Made by a program: the position numbers and the translations under genes. This document shows, piece after piece, positions 8,443-17,131 of a stretch of DNA of 64,000 nucleotides; position 1 is the stretch's first letter; each line of letters opens with the position of its first letter. The notes beneath the pieces are model-generated. The model searched no databases and had not been told where the DNA came from. It saw only the letters and a list, made by a program, of their open reading frames with translations. The stretch spans positions 5,084,001 to 5,148,000 of the forward strand of contig NZ_VFPQ01000001.1 in assembly GCF_006716785.1 (NCBI RefSeq). The letters are read 5' to 3'. Origin of the DNA: Thermopolyspora flexuosa. Lineage in GTDB: Bacteria > Actinomycetota > Actinomycetes > Streptosporangiales > Streptosporangiaceae.

Positions 8443-10155
8443 TCACTTGGCGTCGGCGAGAAGCCGAACCGGCCCGGCGGCGCCGGACGCGAGGCGAGGA
8501 AGATCGGCCTTCGCGACCGCGATGACGACGCGGTCCGACGGCAGCAGGTCGAGCACGACGACCTCGCCGACGACGATGAACGAGCCGCCTTTCGCCGGGG
8601 CGAGCAGTGTCACCCGGCCTCCCTTCCGGGCGACCGCGGCGCCGCCCGCCTCGGCCGTCACCGTGGTGATGACCCGGCCCGCCAGCGCCGAACGGTCGAG
8701 TTTGGGGCCGAGGAACGTGGGGTCGATCGTCTCGCCCTCGCGGAACGGGCGCAGGGTGTACCGCTCGGCCAGCGAGGCCGCTTCGCCGCGCACGTCGGCG
8801 GCGGTGAGCTGGTGGTAGGCGGGTAGCTCCCGGGCGGCCTGCGGCGAGTCGGCAACGAGACCGATGAGGGCCGTCGGGATGGCGGCCGCGATCCCCGCGA
8901 GGAGGACAAGGCGGGCGATGTCGACCGGCAGCCGGGCAGGATTGCGCCTGCCGAGCAGCAGGGTGCGCGCCCATCTGCGCGCGGTGGCGGCACGGGTGGG
9001 CCGGGCCGTCTCGTCCGGCCGGGCCGGTGTGTCCGCTGTCTCCGCCGGTGCGGGGGTGGCAGAGGCCGTGGCGGGCGGTGCCGGGGTTGTGGCCGGTGGC
9101 GTGATGTCGGCCTTCGCCTGGGGTGGCGTCGAGGTCGCGGCGGGGGCCGGACCGTGGACGGCCCAGGCAGAGGGCAGCGCGGATGCCGGTTCAGCGGGGG
9201 TGAGGTCGGCCGGGGCGGGATCGGGTGCATCGGATGTGGCGGCTGCGGGTGGGTCCTCGGTGGGGTAGCGGAGCAGGTGGGCGCCGTCGGAATCGGGACC
9301 CATCTCCCGCCAGAGTTTGCGGAGCTGCGCCCACTGCGCGCGTTCCTCCGCGTAGCCGGTGGGGCGGCGCAGGCCCATCTCGTCGAGGAGCTTCCACCGG
9401 TGCACGTCGAAGGCGGCCCGGACCAGGGCCGCGTAGCCGCTCGCCGCCCGCACGGCGGCCCGGTACGCCAGCCAGGCGAGCGCCGTACCGGACCAGACGG
9501 TGAGCGGCACCGCGTACCACGGCAGCAGGACGGCGGCCGCCGCCCCGCCGGCCACGGCGAAGGCCACGCTCAGCACGCTCACGTTGAGCATGAGCTCGAC
9601 CGTGGTGGCGACCGTGCCGAACGTCTCCCGGAAGGTGTCGGGAAGGACCACGTACAGCCGGGGCCAGGCGGTGACGCTGTCGATGCCGTACCGCAGGTAG
9701 GCGTGCTCCTCGCAGGCGCGCAGCAGATTGCCGAGCCGGGTCGGCATCACCCGTCGGGGGTGGCGCGGGTAGTCGTCGGGCCATGGCTCGCCCGACTCCT
9801 GGCGACGCCCGTGCTCGGCATGCCGCCGCAGGTGGTGGGCGCGGTATCGGGCCTCGAGCGCTTCGCCGTACGGCACCAGGCCGGCCCAGTGGCCCTCGTA
9901 CAGCCGGAACACGGCGAGCCGGACCGCGCGCAGCCCCCAGGCAAGGATGGCGGTCGCCGCGAGCAGCGCCGCCGCGCCGGCCACGCGCGCCTCCAGCGGC
10001 GTGTGGTCCCACAGCCACATCACCGTCGGCCACCCGGTACCGGCGGCGACGAGCGTGGCGAACGCCGCCAGGAACACGAGGATGGGCAGCCAGGCCGTGA
10101 CGAACAGCCGGCGCCCCAGGAAGCCGGACGCCGTGGAGACGAGGTCGGCCACCAC
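8443..10155 (-). CDS. Multi-pass membrane protein with Pro/Ala-rich linker and SAF-like C-terminal domain
   Basis: The 570-residue protein starts with two membrane segments (TAWLPILVFLAAFATLVAAG and a second near residue 65). After a soluble basic stretch, two more lie near residues 190-235, then a cytoplasmic helix, a long Pro/Ala/Thr linker (about 300-390) and one further TM (VDIARLVLLAGIAAAIPTALIG). The last 110 residues (LTAADVRGEAASL, LDRSALAGRVITT, PSDRVVIAVAKADLP) look like a SAF-type beta domain, as in pilus-assembly and antifreeze-like proteins. GTG start with GGAG upstream. It follows the zinc-ribbon gene by 9 bp. The function is not known; the pair may work with the divergent CHAT protein. 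Confidence 0.7.
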   Translation of the reverse strand: MVADLVSTASGFLGRRLFVTAWLPILVFLAAFATLVAAGTGWPTVMWLWDHTPLEARVAGAAALLAATAILAWGLRAVRLAVFRLYEGHWAGLVPYGEALEARYRAHHLRRHAEHGRRQESGEPWPDDYPRHPRRVMPTRLGNLLRACEEHAYLRYGIDSVTAWPRLYVVLPDTFRETFGTVATTVELMLNVSVLSVAFAVAGGAAAAVLLPWYAVPLTVWSGTALAWLAYRAAVRAASGYAALVRAAFDVHRWKLLDEMGLRRPTGYAEERAQWAQLRKLWREMGPDSDGAHLLRYPTEDPPAAATSDAPDPAPADLTPAEPASALPSAWAVHGPAPAATSTPPQAKADITPPATTPAPPATASATPAPAETADTPARPDETARPTRAATARRWARTLLLGRRNPARLPVDIARLVLLAGIAAAIPTALIGLVADSPQAARELPAYHQLTAADVRGEAASLAERYTLRPFREGETIDPTFLGPKLDRSALAGRVITTVTAEAGGAAVARKGGRVTLLAPAKGGSFIVVGEVVVLDLLPSDRVVIAVAKADLPRLASGAAGPVRLLADAK

Positions 10156-10164
10156 GTGCTCCGG

Positions 10165-10644
10165 TCACTCCGGGCGCAGCACTTCGCCGCAGAACAGACA
10201 CGTGGTCTCGCCCGGCTCCACCAATGGGTAGGAGGCGCGACGGCCGCAGTGTGGACAGGCGACCTTGGTGCGGGACGTGCGCTCAGGAGGCCCGGGGAGC
10301 TCGACGACTTCGCGTTTCAGCTCCGTGGGCAGCAGATAGAAGGCGAGCCTATAGACGACATCGGGACGGATCACTCCGACGATCTCGTCGTCCGGTCCGG
10401 TGAGCACGACCAGCAGCTTGCGCCCCGTCAGTTCGCTGAACTCGACGTAGCGCATTATCCCCACCGAGGCCGAGCCGGGATATATCCGGATGCCCAGCTC
10501 GCCCTGCGGGCCGAAGGCGGCGACCGGCCGTCCGCCGGCGGTCACGACGGTGATCCTGTCCGTAGGGCCGGTGGGGGCGTCGGCCTCATCGACGATCACG
10601 TAGTCGTCGCTGCTGAAATCGAGGAGGAGCATCTGCTGCGTCAT
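10165..10644 (-). CDS. Small protein with C-terminal zinc ribbon
   Basis: This 159-residue protein has no family I can name. Residues 1-110 are a beta-rich region (YVIVDEADAPTG, RITVVTAGGRPVAAFGP, GIRIYPGSASVGIMRYVEF). The C-terminus holds two CxxC knuckles, CPHCGRR and CLFCGE, a typical zinc ribbon. The ATG of MTQQMLLLDFSSDD was chosen; it lies opposite the CHAT gene with about 150 bp between the starts. It is probably co-transcribed with the downstream SAF-tail membrane gene. A role as adaptor or regulator is possible but unproven. Confidence 0.65.
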   Translation of the reverse strand: MTQQMLLLDFSSDDYVIVDEADAPTGPTDRITVVTAGGRPVAAFGPQGELGIRIYPGSASVGIMRYVEFSELTGRKLLVVLTGPDDEIVGVIRPDVVYRLAFYLLPTELKREVVELPGPPERTSRTKVACPHCGRRASYPLVEPGETTCLFCGEVLRPE

Positions 10645-10797
10645 CGGCGCCACTGTGACACAGCGAACGCGCCGGGGCCATGGGTTCGTGGCGGGTTGCC
10701 CGGACTCCCGGCCGGCCACGATGGGCCGCCGCACGCGGGATGACCGTGAGTAGCATCGGGACGACGCGTCGGCAAAGGGTGGGCAAAGAGGGCGGCG

Positions 10798-13700
10798 ATG
10801 GCGCACGTGCCGTCGGCGAGGGAGCGGTCGCTCGCCGTACTGACCCGGGCTCTGGAGGAGATCGAGGGCGGGCGGCCTCCGGCCGAGGTCCTCACGGCCG
10901 AGGTGCTCGGCCACGCCGAACGGCTGACGACGGCCCTCGGTGACGCGCCCGAGGACGCGCCGGCCAACCTCGTCGCCGGATGGATTCACTGGCACCACGC
11001 GGTCGGCGGCGGCGGTGAGGAGAGCCTGGGCAGGGCCGTCACCGCCTTCGCCCCGTGCCTGGTGTACGGCGTCGGGCCGTTGCCCGAGCCGCTGCTGCCC
11101 GACATCGCGGACCATGCCGCGGTCCTCGCCTACGACCTGCTGGCCCAGGTGCTCGGCTCCCCCGGCCCCGAGACGTTGCGGCCGGTCACCGAGGCGTGGC
11201 GGCGCATCGTGGCCGCCACCCCGCCGGACGAGCCGGAACGCCCGGTACGGCTGTGCAACCTCGGCATCGCCCTGCGCAACCTGGCCGAGTGGAGTCCCCG
11301 CGAGCCGGACCTCATCACCCGGGCCGTCGCGGCGCTGGACGAGGCCGTGCGCACGGCCGGCGATCCCGTGCCGCGGGCGACGTACCGGTCGAACCTCGCC
11401 GACGCGCTGCTGTTCCGGTTCGAGCGGGACGGGGACGTCGACGACCTGAACCGGGCCGTGGACGCGGCCCGGGAGGCGGTGCGCGACCTCCCCGACGATG
11501 ACCACGCGTGGGCCACGGTCCACGGCGTGCTCGCGGCGGCGCTGCAGCTGCGGCACGACCGTACCTGGAACGCCGAGGACCTGGACGAGGCGATCGAGGT
11601 CCTGGAGCGGATCGTACGGCGAGCCCCGGCGGCCATGCACCTGGCGAACCTCGGCACTGCGTTACGCACCCGCTACCAGCGCTTCGGCCGCCCCACGGAC
11701 CTGGCCCGAATGATCGAGGTCGGTGAGCAGGCCGTCGCGGCGACCCCGGCCGGGCACCACAAACTCGGGGCCCGCCTGTCCACGCTCGCCTTGGCGTTGC
11801 GGACCCGGTTCGAGGTCAACGGAGACCGAGTAGACCTGGACCGGGCGGTCGAGCTGGGCGAACAGGCGGTCGACGCCACCCCGGCCGGGCACCCCGACCG
11901 GCCGGGCATGCTGTCGAACCTCGGCCTGAGCCTTCGCATGCGGTTCGAGCTGGCCGGGGAACGGGATGACCTCGACCGCGCGCTCCGGCTAGGCGCGCAG
12001 GCGGTGGCGGCGGCCGAGGAGGGGCACGCCGACCGCGCGATGTATTTGGCGAACCTCGCCGCCGCCTGGCAGCGCCGGTTCGAGGCGACCCGGAACCCGG
12101 AGGACCTGGACAGGGCGCTCGCAGCCTGCGACGAGGCGGCGCACGCCGCACCCGACGACCACCCCGACCACGGGGTGATCCAGGCGAACCGGTGCGTCAT
12201 GCTGATGCGCCGGTACGAGCTGTACGGGGAACTGGCGGACCTGGATCAGGCGATCGGGTTCGGCGAGCGGGCGGTGCGGGCCACCCCGCCCGGCCACCTC
12301 AACCAGGCGTCTGTGTACGCCACGGTCGGCGCCGCCGTGTACCACCGGTTCGAGCGCACGGCGGACGAACGCGACATCGACCGCGCGGTCTTCCTGCTAC
12401 GCGAGGCGGAGGAGCACACCGGTCCCGACCATCCCGACATGCCGACCATCCGGGCGAACCTCGCCTCCGCCCTCTGGCTGCGCTACACGGTCCGCGGGGA
12501 GGCCGCGGACCTGGAGGAGGCCCTACGCGCGGCCGAGCGGGCGGTGAAGGCCACCCCCGCCGACCATCCCGAACGTGCGCGCCGCCTCGCCGCCCTCGCG
12601 CTGGCGCTGCGCGCCCGTTTCGAGCGGACGGGGGATCGGGAGTCGATCGACCGTGCGGTCGCCCTCGGCGAGCAGGCCCTGGCCGCGGTCCCCACGGAAC
12701 ACCCCACCCGGGCGAACCTCGCCACCGGGCTCGGCGGCTCGCTGATGGCCCGGTTCGCGAGGTTCGGCACTGCCGGGGACCTGGAGCGGGCCCGCGAGGT
12801 CTGCACCGCGGCCGCCGCCGTGCCGGGCGCGCCGGTGCGGCACCTGCTCCAGGCCCGGCGCGGTGAGGGGCAGGCGGCGCTGGCGCTCGGCGACGGGCCG
12901 GGCGCGCTGGCCGCTTTCGAGGCCGCCGTCGGGATGCTGCCCCAGCTCGTGCCGGGGTACCTGCGCCGCGGCGACCGTGAGCACGGCCTCGGGACCGTGG
13001 CCGGTCTGGGCGCCGAGGCCGCTGCGGCGGCGGTCGCGGCGGGGCGGCCCGAGCGGGCCGTGGAGCTGCTGGAGCGGACGCGCGGAGTGCTCGCCGCCGA
13101 GGTGATGGCGGCCGACGAGGGCGTGGCGGAGCTTGCCGCCAAGGCACCCGACCTGGTCGCGGAGTTCCGGCGCATCCGGGCCGAACGCGACCGGCTCGAC
13201 CACGAGGCGGCAAGCCCTTCCGATCTGCCCTCGTCCCCGAGACTTCGGCGCGCCAGTGCACTGATGTACGAGCGGACCCGTCGGCTCGGGGCGGAGCGGC
13301 GCCGTCTCGCCGCGGAATGGGACAACCTGATCGCGCGCATCCGCAGACGGCCGGGCCTCGCCGGCTTCCTCCACCCGCCGTCGTTCGCGGAGATCGGCGC
13401 CGCTGCCGCCGACGGCCCGGTCGTCGCCGTCTGCGCCACCCCGCTCGGCGGCCTCGCCCTGCTGCTCACGGCCGACGATGACCGCCCCGCCGTACGTGCG
13501 CTGCCGCTGCCCGAGGCGACCGAGCGGAAGTGTCGTGACCGGGCGGACCGGCTGTCGGCCGCGTTCACGATCCTTGGTGACCGCAAAGCCTCGGACGAGG
13601 AGAAGAACGCCGCCCGCGACGAGGCCAATGAGGTGCTCGGGTGGCTGTGGGACGCGATCACCGGGCCGATCCTCGACACCCTCGCCGCGGGCGGATGGCA

Positions 13701-14484
13701 GGGTGGCCGCCTGTGGTGGTGCCCTGTGGGCCTGACGGCCCGGCTACCACTGCACGCCGCGGGCCGCGCGGGCGCCCCGGGGGCCTTGGACCGGGTGGTC
13801 TCCTCCTACACGCCGACGATCCAGGCCCTCGCGCGTTCCCGTGCTCGCCGTACGGCCGACACCGACGAAGCCCCCGCGGCGACGGCGCTCGTGGTCGCGA
13901 TGAGCCGCACTCCGAACCACCCAGCGCTGGATGCCGCGTCGTACGAGGCCGAAAGGGTGAGGGAGCTCGTCCGGAACGTGACGGTGCTCCGCGACACGGA
14001 GGCAACCGGGCAGGCGGTGCTACGCGAACTCGCCAGGCACCGCATCGCGCATTTCGCCTGCCACTCGGTCAGTGACAGGGCCGATCCTGCCAAAGGGCGA
14101 CTGTTGCTGCACGACCACACGACATCGCCGCTGACGGTGGCGGAGATCATGCGGACGCGCCTGCCCAGGAACGCCGAACTCGCCTACCTGTCCGCGTGCC
14201 GTACCGCCGATGCCGGTCCACGTCTGGCGGATGAGGCCATCCACCTGACCGGTGCCTTCCAGCTCGCCGGATACCGTCATGTGATCGGAACGCTGTGGCC
14301 GGTCTACGACCTCATCTCGGCGATCGTGGCCGAGAACGTCTATCGGCGACTCACCCGGGACGGCACCACCCCACCGGACACCAACACCACCGCGTCGGCA
14401 CTGCGCGCGGCGATCCGGGATCTGCGCGAGACACATCCGAGCCGACCGGATCTGTGGGCCGGATACGTGCATGTGGGGCCGTGA
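10798..14484 (+). CDS. TPR-repeat protein with C-terminal CHAT (caspase-like) peptidase domain
   Basis: This is a 1228-residue cytosolic protein. Residues ~100-800 are many TPR-like repeats of a recurring form (RFERxxDxxDLDRAVELGEQAVxATPxxHP, each about 45 residues), common in actinobacteria. The C-terminal domain carries the CHAT dyad: His1089 in HFACHS and Cys1134 in YLSACRTA, followed by HVIGTLWPVYD. CHAT domains are clan CD peptidases; partners include caspase-like defence effectors (for example the CRISPR-linked TPR-CHAT and other conflict systems). AGAGGG precedes the ATG. Both catalytic residues are intact. Its target is unknown; divergent neighbours are a zinc-ribbon protein and a SAF-tail membrane protein. 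Confidence 0.88.
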   Translation: MAHVPSARERSLAVLTRALEEIEGGRPPAEVLTAEVLGHAERLTTALGDAPEDAPANLVAGWIHWHHAVGGGGEESLGRAVTAFAPCLVYGVGPLPEPLLPDIADHAAVLAYDLLAQVLGSPGPETLRPVTEAWRRIVAATPPDEPERPVRLCNLGIALRNLAEWSPREPDLITRAVAALDEAVRTAGDPVPRATYRSNLADALLFRFERDGDVDDLNRAVDAAREAVRDLPDDDHAWATVHGVLAAALQLRHDRTWNAEDLDEAIEVLERIVRRAPAAMHLANLGTALRTRYQRFGRPTDLARMIEVGEQAVAATPAGHHKLGARLSTLALALRTRFEVNGDRVDLDRAVELGEQAVDATPAGHPDRPGMLSNLGLSLRMRFELAGERDDLDRALRLGAQAVAAAEEGHADRAMYLANLAAAWQRRFEATRNPEDLDRALAACDEAAHAAPDDHPDHGVIQANRCVMLMRRYELYGELADLDQAIGFGERAVRATPPGHLNQASVYATVGAAVYHRFERTADERDIDRAVFLLREAEEHTGPDHPDMPTIRANLASALWLRYTVRGEAADLEEALRAAERAVKATPADHPERARRLAALALALRARFERTGDRESIDRAVALGEQALAAVPTEHPTRANLATGLGGSLMARFARFGTAGDLERAREVCTAAAAVPGAPVRHLLQARRGEGQAALALGDGPGALAAFEAAVGMLPQLVPGYLRRGDREHGLGTVAGLGAEAAAAAVAAGRPERAVELLERTRGVLAAEVMAADEGVAELAAKAPDLVAEFRRIRAERDRLDHEAASPSDLPSSPRLRRASALMYERTRRLGAERRRLAAEWDNLIARIRRRPGLAGFLHPPSFAEIGAAAADGPVVAVCATPLGGLALLLTADDDRPAVRALPLPEATERKCRDRADRLSAAFTILGDRKASDEEKNAARDEANEVLGWLWDAITGPILDTLAAGGWQGGRLWWCPVGLTARLPLHAAGRAGAPGALDRVVSSYTPTIQALARSRARRTADTDEAPAATALVVAMSRTPNHPALDAASYEAERVRELVRNVTVLRDTEATGQAVLRELARHRIAHFACHSVSDRADPAKGRLLLHDHTTSPLTVAEIMRTRLPRNAELAYLSACRTADAGPRLADEAIHLTGAFQLAGYRHVIGTLWPVYDLISAIVAENVYRRLTRDGTTPPDTNTTASALRAAIRDLRETHPSRPDLWAGYVHVGP

Positions 14485-14617
14485 CCGGCACCGATGGCCA
14501 GCGACGCCGGGATCAGCGCCACAAACCGAGCGCGGCCCGGCGCGCGCGTCGCATTCGATTCGCCCACGGCCCGCCGGGCCTCACGCCCTGGCCACCCGGT
14601 TGCCAAGGCGATGCGTG

Positions 14618-14809
14618 TCACTCGAAGTCGTCGGGGTTGAGTTCCTTGCGGCGCTTGAACTCGTGCTCGTCCATGAGGCGGTCCTCGGCCGGGGTCGCCT
14701 CGGGTGTGCGCCGCGAGGTGGTCTCCTTGCCGGCCGGGGTCTGCGGCGAGGACCGCCGCTCGCCGCGGTCGGCCGGGCGGCCGTGTCGCGGCTGCGGATG
14801 CTTGGTCAT
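14618..14809 (-). CDS. Small hydrophilic hypothetical protein
   Basis: A 63-residue, highly charged, probably disordered protein ending EFKRRKELNPDDFE. The evidence for a real gene is a good Shine-Dalgarno (GAGAGGAG, about 7 bp from the ATG) and a compact, strongly G/C-ending coding frame. No domain was recognised. Confidence 0.6.
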   Translation of the reverse strand: MTKHPQPRHGRPADRGERRSSPQTPAGKETTSRRTPEATPAEDRLMDEHEFKRRKELNPDDFE

Positions 14810-14959
14810 GCCCGTCTCCTCTCGGGATCGTCCGCCTGCCCGGGCATGGGTGGGCGGACATCGCGCAGCCCTCCGGCGTCGTCCGGAGGGCGGCTCGCCG
14901 CACGTGCCGCCGTACCGCCGGCTGCGGTGCGGCGGCCGTGCGCGGTGGTGCGTGCCGGT

Positions 14960-15397
14960 CTAGGTCCGCACGGTCCGTTGCGCCGTCAGGGCGGCGACGC
15001 CTAGGGCGGTGATGAGGAGGCCGACCAGCACGTTGCTCCAGATCGAGCCCGCCGTGGACTGGTCGCCCCGGATCACCCAGGGCGCGATGATCGTCCAGAT
15101 GCCGATGACCGGCAGGACCCAGGCGAGCCCGTGGGTACGGCCGAAGGCGGCGGTGAACGCGAGGGCGAGCCCTGCCACCACCAGACCGGTGACCAGGTTG
15201 TTGATGGTGATCCCGGTCCGGTCGGTGAAGCCCACGATCCACGGCGAGAGCGCCAGGTAGAGGCCGCTCAGCAGGGTCAGGCCGTCCACCACCTGCATGC
15301 CGGGCTGCGACCCGGCGAGGTCGTACCGCTCCCGCATCTCGACGATGTCGGGATGGCCTCGCATGGTCGCGCCACCGGATGAACTACCGCGAACCAT
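14960..15397 (-). CDS. SPW-repeat membrane protein
   Basis: The 145-residue protein has four hydrophobic segments and two copies of the SPW-type motif: LALSPWIVGFTD after the first segment and IIAPWVIRGDQS in the second half. This is the SPW family of small integral membrane proteins of unknown function. The ATG of MVRGSSSGGATMRG was chosen because AAGGGGG lies about 7 bp upstream; longer in-frame starts have no ribosome site. No functional partner is evident nearby. Confidence 0.85.
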   Translation of the reverse strand: MVRGSSSGGATMRGHPDIVEMRERYDLAGSQPGMQVVDGLTLLSGLYLALSPWIVGFTDRTGITINNLVTGLVVAGLALAFTAAFGRTHGLAWVLPVIGIWTIIAPWVIRGDQSTAGSIWSNVLVGLLITALGVAALTAQRTVRT

Positions 15398-15599
15398 CAC
15401 TGACCCCCTTCTCGCTAGCGTCGACGGGGGCATGACGTCCCCATCACCCTGCGCCTGCCCAGGGGCCGCGGTCCCACACCCCGCCCGGGGCCCGGTGTCT
15501 CGGGGGAGGTACGGCTCGCGCCCGGGCGGGACGGCGGCGCGAGCCGTACCGGTCACGGACCGGCGGCGGGGCTGCGGACGGGCCCGTCGCCGGTGGCCG

Positions 15600-16184
15600 T
15601 CACGGCTGCTTGCCCATGGCCTTGCGAACGACGTCGCGGACCCGGTCGAAGATCGCCATCGGGGTGCCGACGAGCAGGTTCTTGGTGGCCGACTCGACGC
15701 CGGGGTGCGGGTGGGTCGGGGCCATCGCCTCGGCGGCCTTCACGCCTGCGGCCATCGAGCGCCGCTCCGCCTCGGTGGTGTGCGCGCGGAGCTGCACGAA
15801 CTCGTACCGCTCCTCGGCCCGGGCGTGGGCGAGCACGTCGAGGCGGAGCCGTTCCAGGTTGGTCATGAAGTTCGGGTCGTCGACGCCGGCCTCGTCCATC
15901 TGCTGGAGGAGCTCCTTGGCCTGGCGCTCCTCCTCCAGGCGCTCGTCCACGACCTCGACGCCGCCGGGCAGGACGCGCCGGGCGTACGGGTGCACGATCT
16001 CCTCTTCGGCGGTCTCGTGTACGGCGAGCAGCCGCACCAGGCGCTGGAAGGCCTCCCGCCGCTCGTCACCCGTGGTGCGTTCCACCTCGTCGAACAGGTT
16101 CCTGATCAGGGCGTGCTGACGTTGGAGGAGATCGATCACGTCGCTCTCGCCCATCGTCTCCGGCTTGGTCCGGGTCGTTCCCAT
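15600..16184 (-). CDS. Hemerythrin/HHE-domain protein
   Basis: The 194-residue protein carries a hemerythrin-type four-helix domain: QRQHALIRNLFDEVE, LVRLLAVHETAEEEIVHP and LDVLAHARAEERYEFVQL supply His/Glu di-iron ligands. Family members bind O2 or handle oxidative or nitrosative stress. The start was chosen from the strong GGAGGA 4-5 bp upstream. A longer upstream reading frame is Pro/Ala-rich and not needed. The C-terminal stretch (TPMAIFDRVRDVVRKAMGKQ) is a basic amphipathic helix that could contact membrane or protein. Confidence 0.9.
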   Translation of the reverse strand: MGTTRTKPETMGESDVIDLLQRQHALIRNLFDEVERTTGDERREAFQRLVRLLAVHETAEEEIVHPYARRVLPGGVEVVDERLEEERQAKELLQQMDEAGVDDPNFMTNLERLRLDVLAHARAEERYEFVQLRAHTTEAERRSMAAGVKAAEAMAPTHPHPGVESATKNLLVGTPMAIFDRVRDVVRKAMGKQP

Positions 16185-16610
16185 ACTGTCCTCCCTTCGG
16201 GGGGATTTGGGTACCCCCGTGGCCGGGCTGAAACGTGCCGGGCCGGTTCGGCGACCGGCCGCTCCCGGGCCGCCGAGCGGTACCGGCGGCGGGTACGGCA
16301 CTGCGGGGGCGGGCGACGGGCGGCGGTACGGCGCGGCGGCGTGGCCCAACGGGCGTTCATGGAAGGGTCAGGGCGGTGTGGCCACGGGGCGCGGGGTCCG
16401 GCCGCGGCGATCGGTGCGCGTGTCCCCGCACGCTTCGCCGCCGCCGAGGCCGCGGGGCCCGGGCCGTCCGGCGGTTCGCCCCGGAGCCTGCCATGTAAAC
16501 GGCCATGAGTGCGGACACTATGGTCCGGGCCGATCGCGCAGGAAAGCCCGCGTTTTACATTTCTCGGACGATAGCGGCGGATATCGGGAAAATGCGTTTT
16601 GGCCGCCCTG
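16185..16610. other. Non-coding stretch with an A/T-richer 3' part
   Basis: About 425 bp upstream of the hemerythrin gene and downstream of the DUF5519 gene. The part at 16490-16610 is noticeably richer in A/T and holds the first copy of a 13-bp direct repeat. No coding frame is convincing. Confidence 0.5.
16565..16577. repeat. 13-bp direct repeat, copy 1
   Basis: CGGACGATAGCGG occurs here and again at 17041-17053 on the same strand, flanking the DUF5519 gene at a distance of 476 bp. It may be a pair of regulatory sites or a trace of insertion. Confidence 0.4.
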
Positions 16611-16952
16611 TCACATGTTCGCCTTGATGGCGAGGCTGACGAGCGCGAGAAGCAGGTCGAAATCGGCGGCGGTCTGCACGCGCATCGCGACCCAGCCCTC
16701 CTCCGCCAGGGAGAGGAACAGCCCGGACGCGCAGAGCGAGCCGGACAGCCGCTCGATCACCGGCCGGGTGAGGTGCAGCGCGGCGAGGCCGTCGCGGGTC
16801 AGCCGGACGACCGGGGTGCCGCCCGCGGTGAACACCACCTCGTCCTCACCGGCCTCGCGCATCCTCACGTCGGGCCATTCCCGGAGATTCGCGATGGCCT
16901 GCTCCACATAGGGAGCCATCCGATTTCGGGGGGAGCGGATGGGGGTCGCCAC
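16611..16952 (-). CDS. DUF5519 (luciferase-domain family) protein
   Basis: The 113-residue protein resembles the small 'luciferase domain' DUF5519 family: a short alpha/beta fold with EVVFTAGGTPVVRLTRDGLAALHLT, then SGLFLSLAEEGWVAMRVQTAADFDLLL. The name comes from a region found in luciferase-like proteins; its activity is unknown. A GTG start was used; an internal ATG (MAPYVEQAIANL) is possible, and neither has a good ribosome site. It is flanked by the 13-bp direct repeats. Confidence 0.65.
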   Translation of the reverse strand: MATPIRSPRNRMAPYVEQAIANLREWPDVRMREAGEDEVVFTAGGTPVVRLTRDGLAALHLTRPVIERLSGSLCASGLFLSLAEEGWVAMRVQTAADFDLLLALVSLAIKANM

Positions 16953-17040
16953 TCTCCCATACTCAGGTATTGCTCACCGCTTTGACACCGGGAGTTCTCC
17001 AACCGTTACCCTGCGCCACCACCCCCGGGACACCTGTTGG

Positions 17041-17053
17041 CGGACGATAGCGG
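17041..17053. repeat. 13-bp direct repeat, copy 2
   Basis: Second copy of CGGACGATAGCGG, about 90 bp upstream of the DUF5519 start codon, within the gap before the VOC gene. Confidence 0.4.
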
Positions 17054-17131
17054 AAACAGGCGAAATCAGGTCGCCCGGGTACGGCACGGCCCGCCGTACC
17101 CCGAGGCCCGCTCCGGCCCGGGGTACGGCGC

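Noticed and set aside
8374-8826. Plus-strand frame of about 150 residues
   Set aside because: It is antisense to the SAF-tail gene and contains no recognisable domain.
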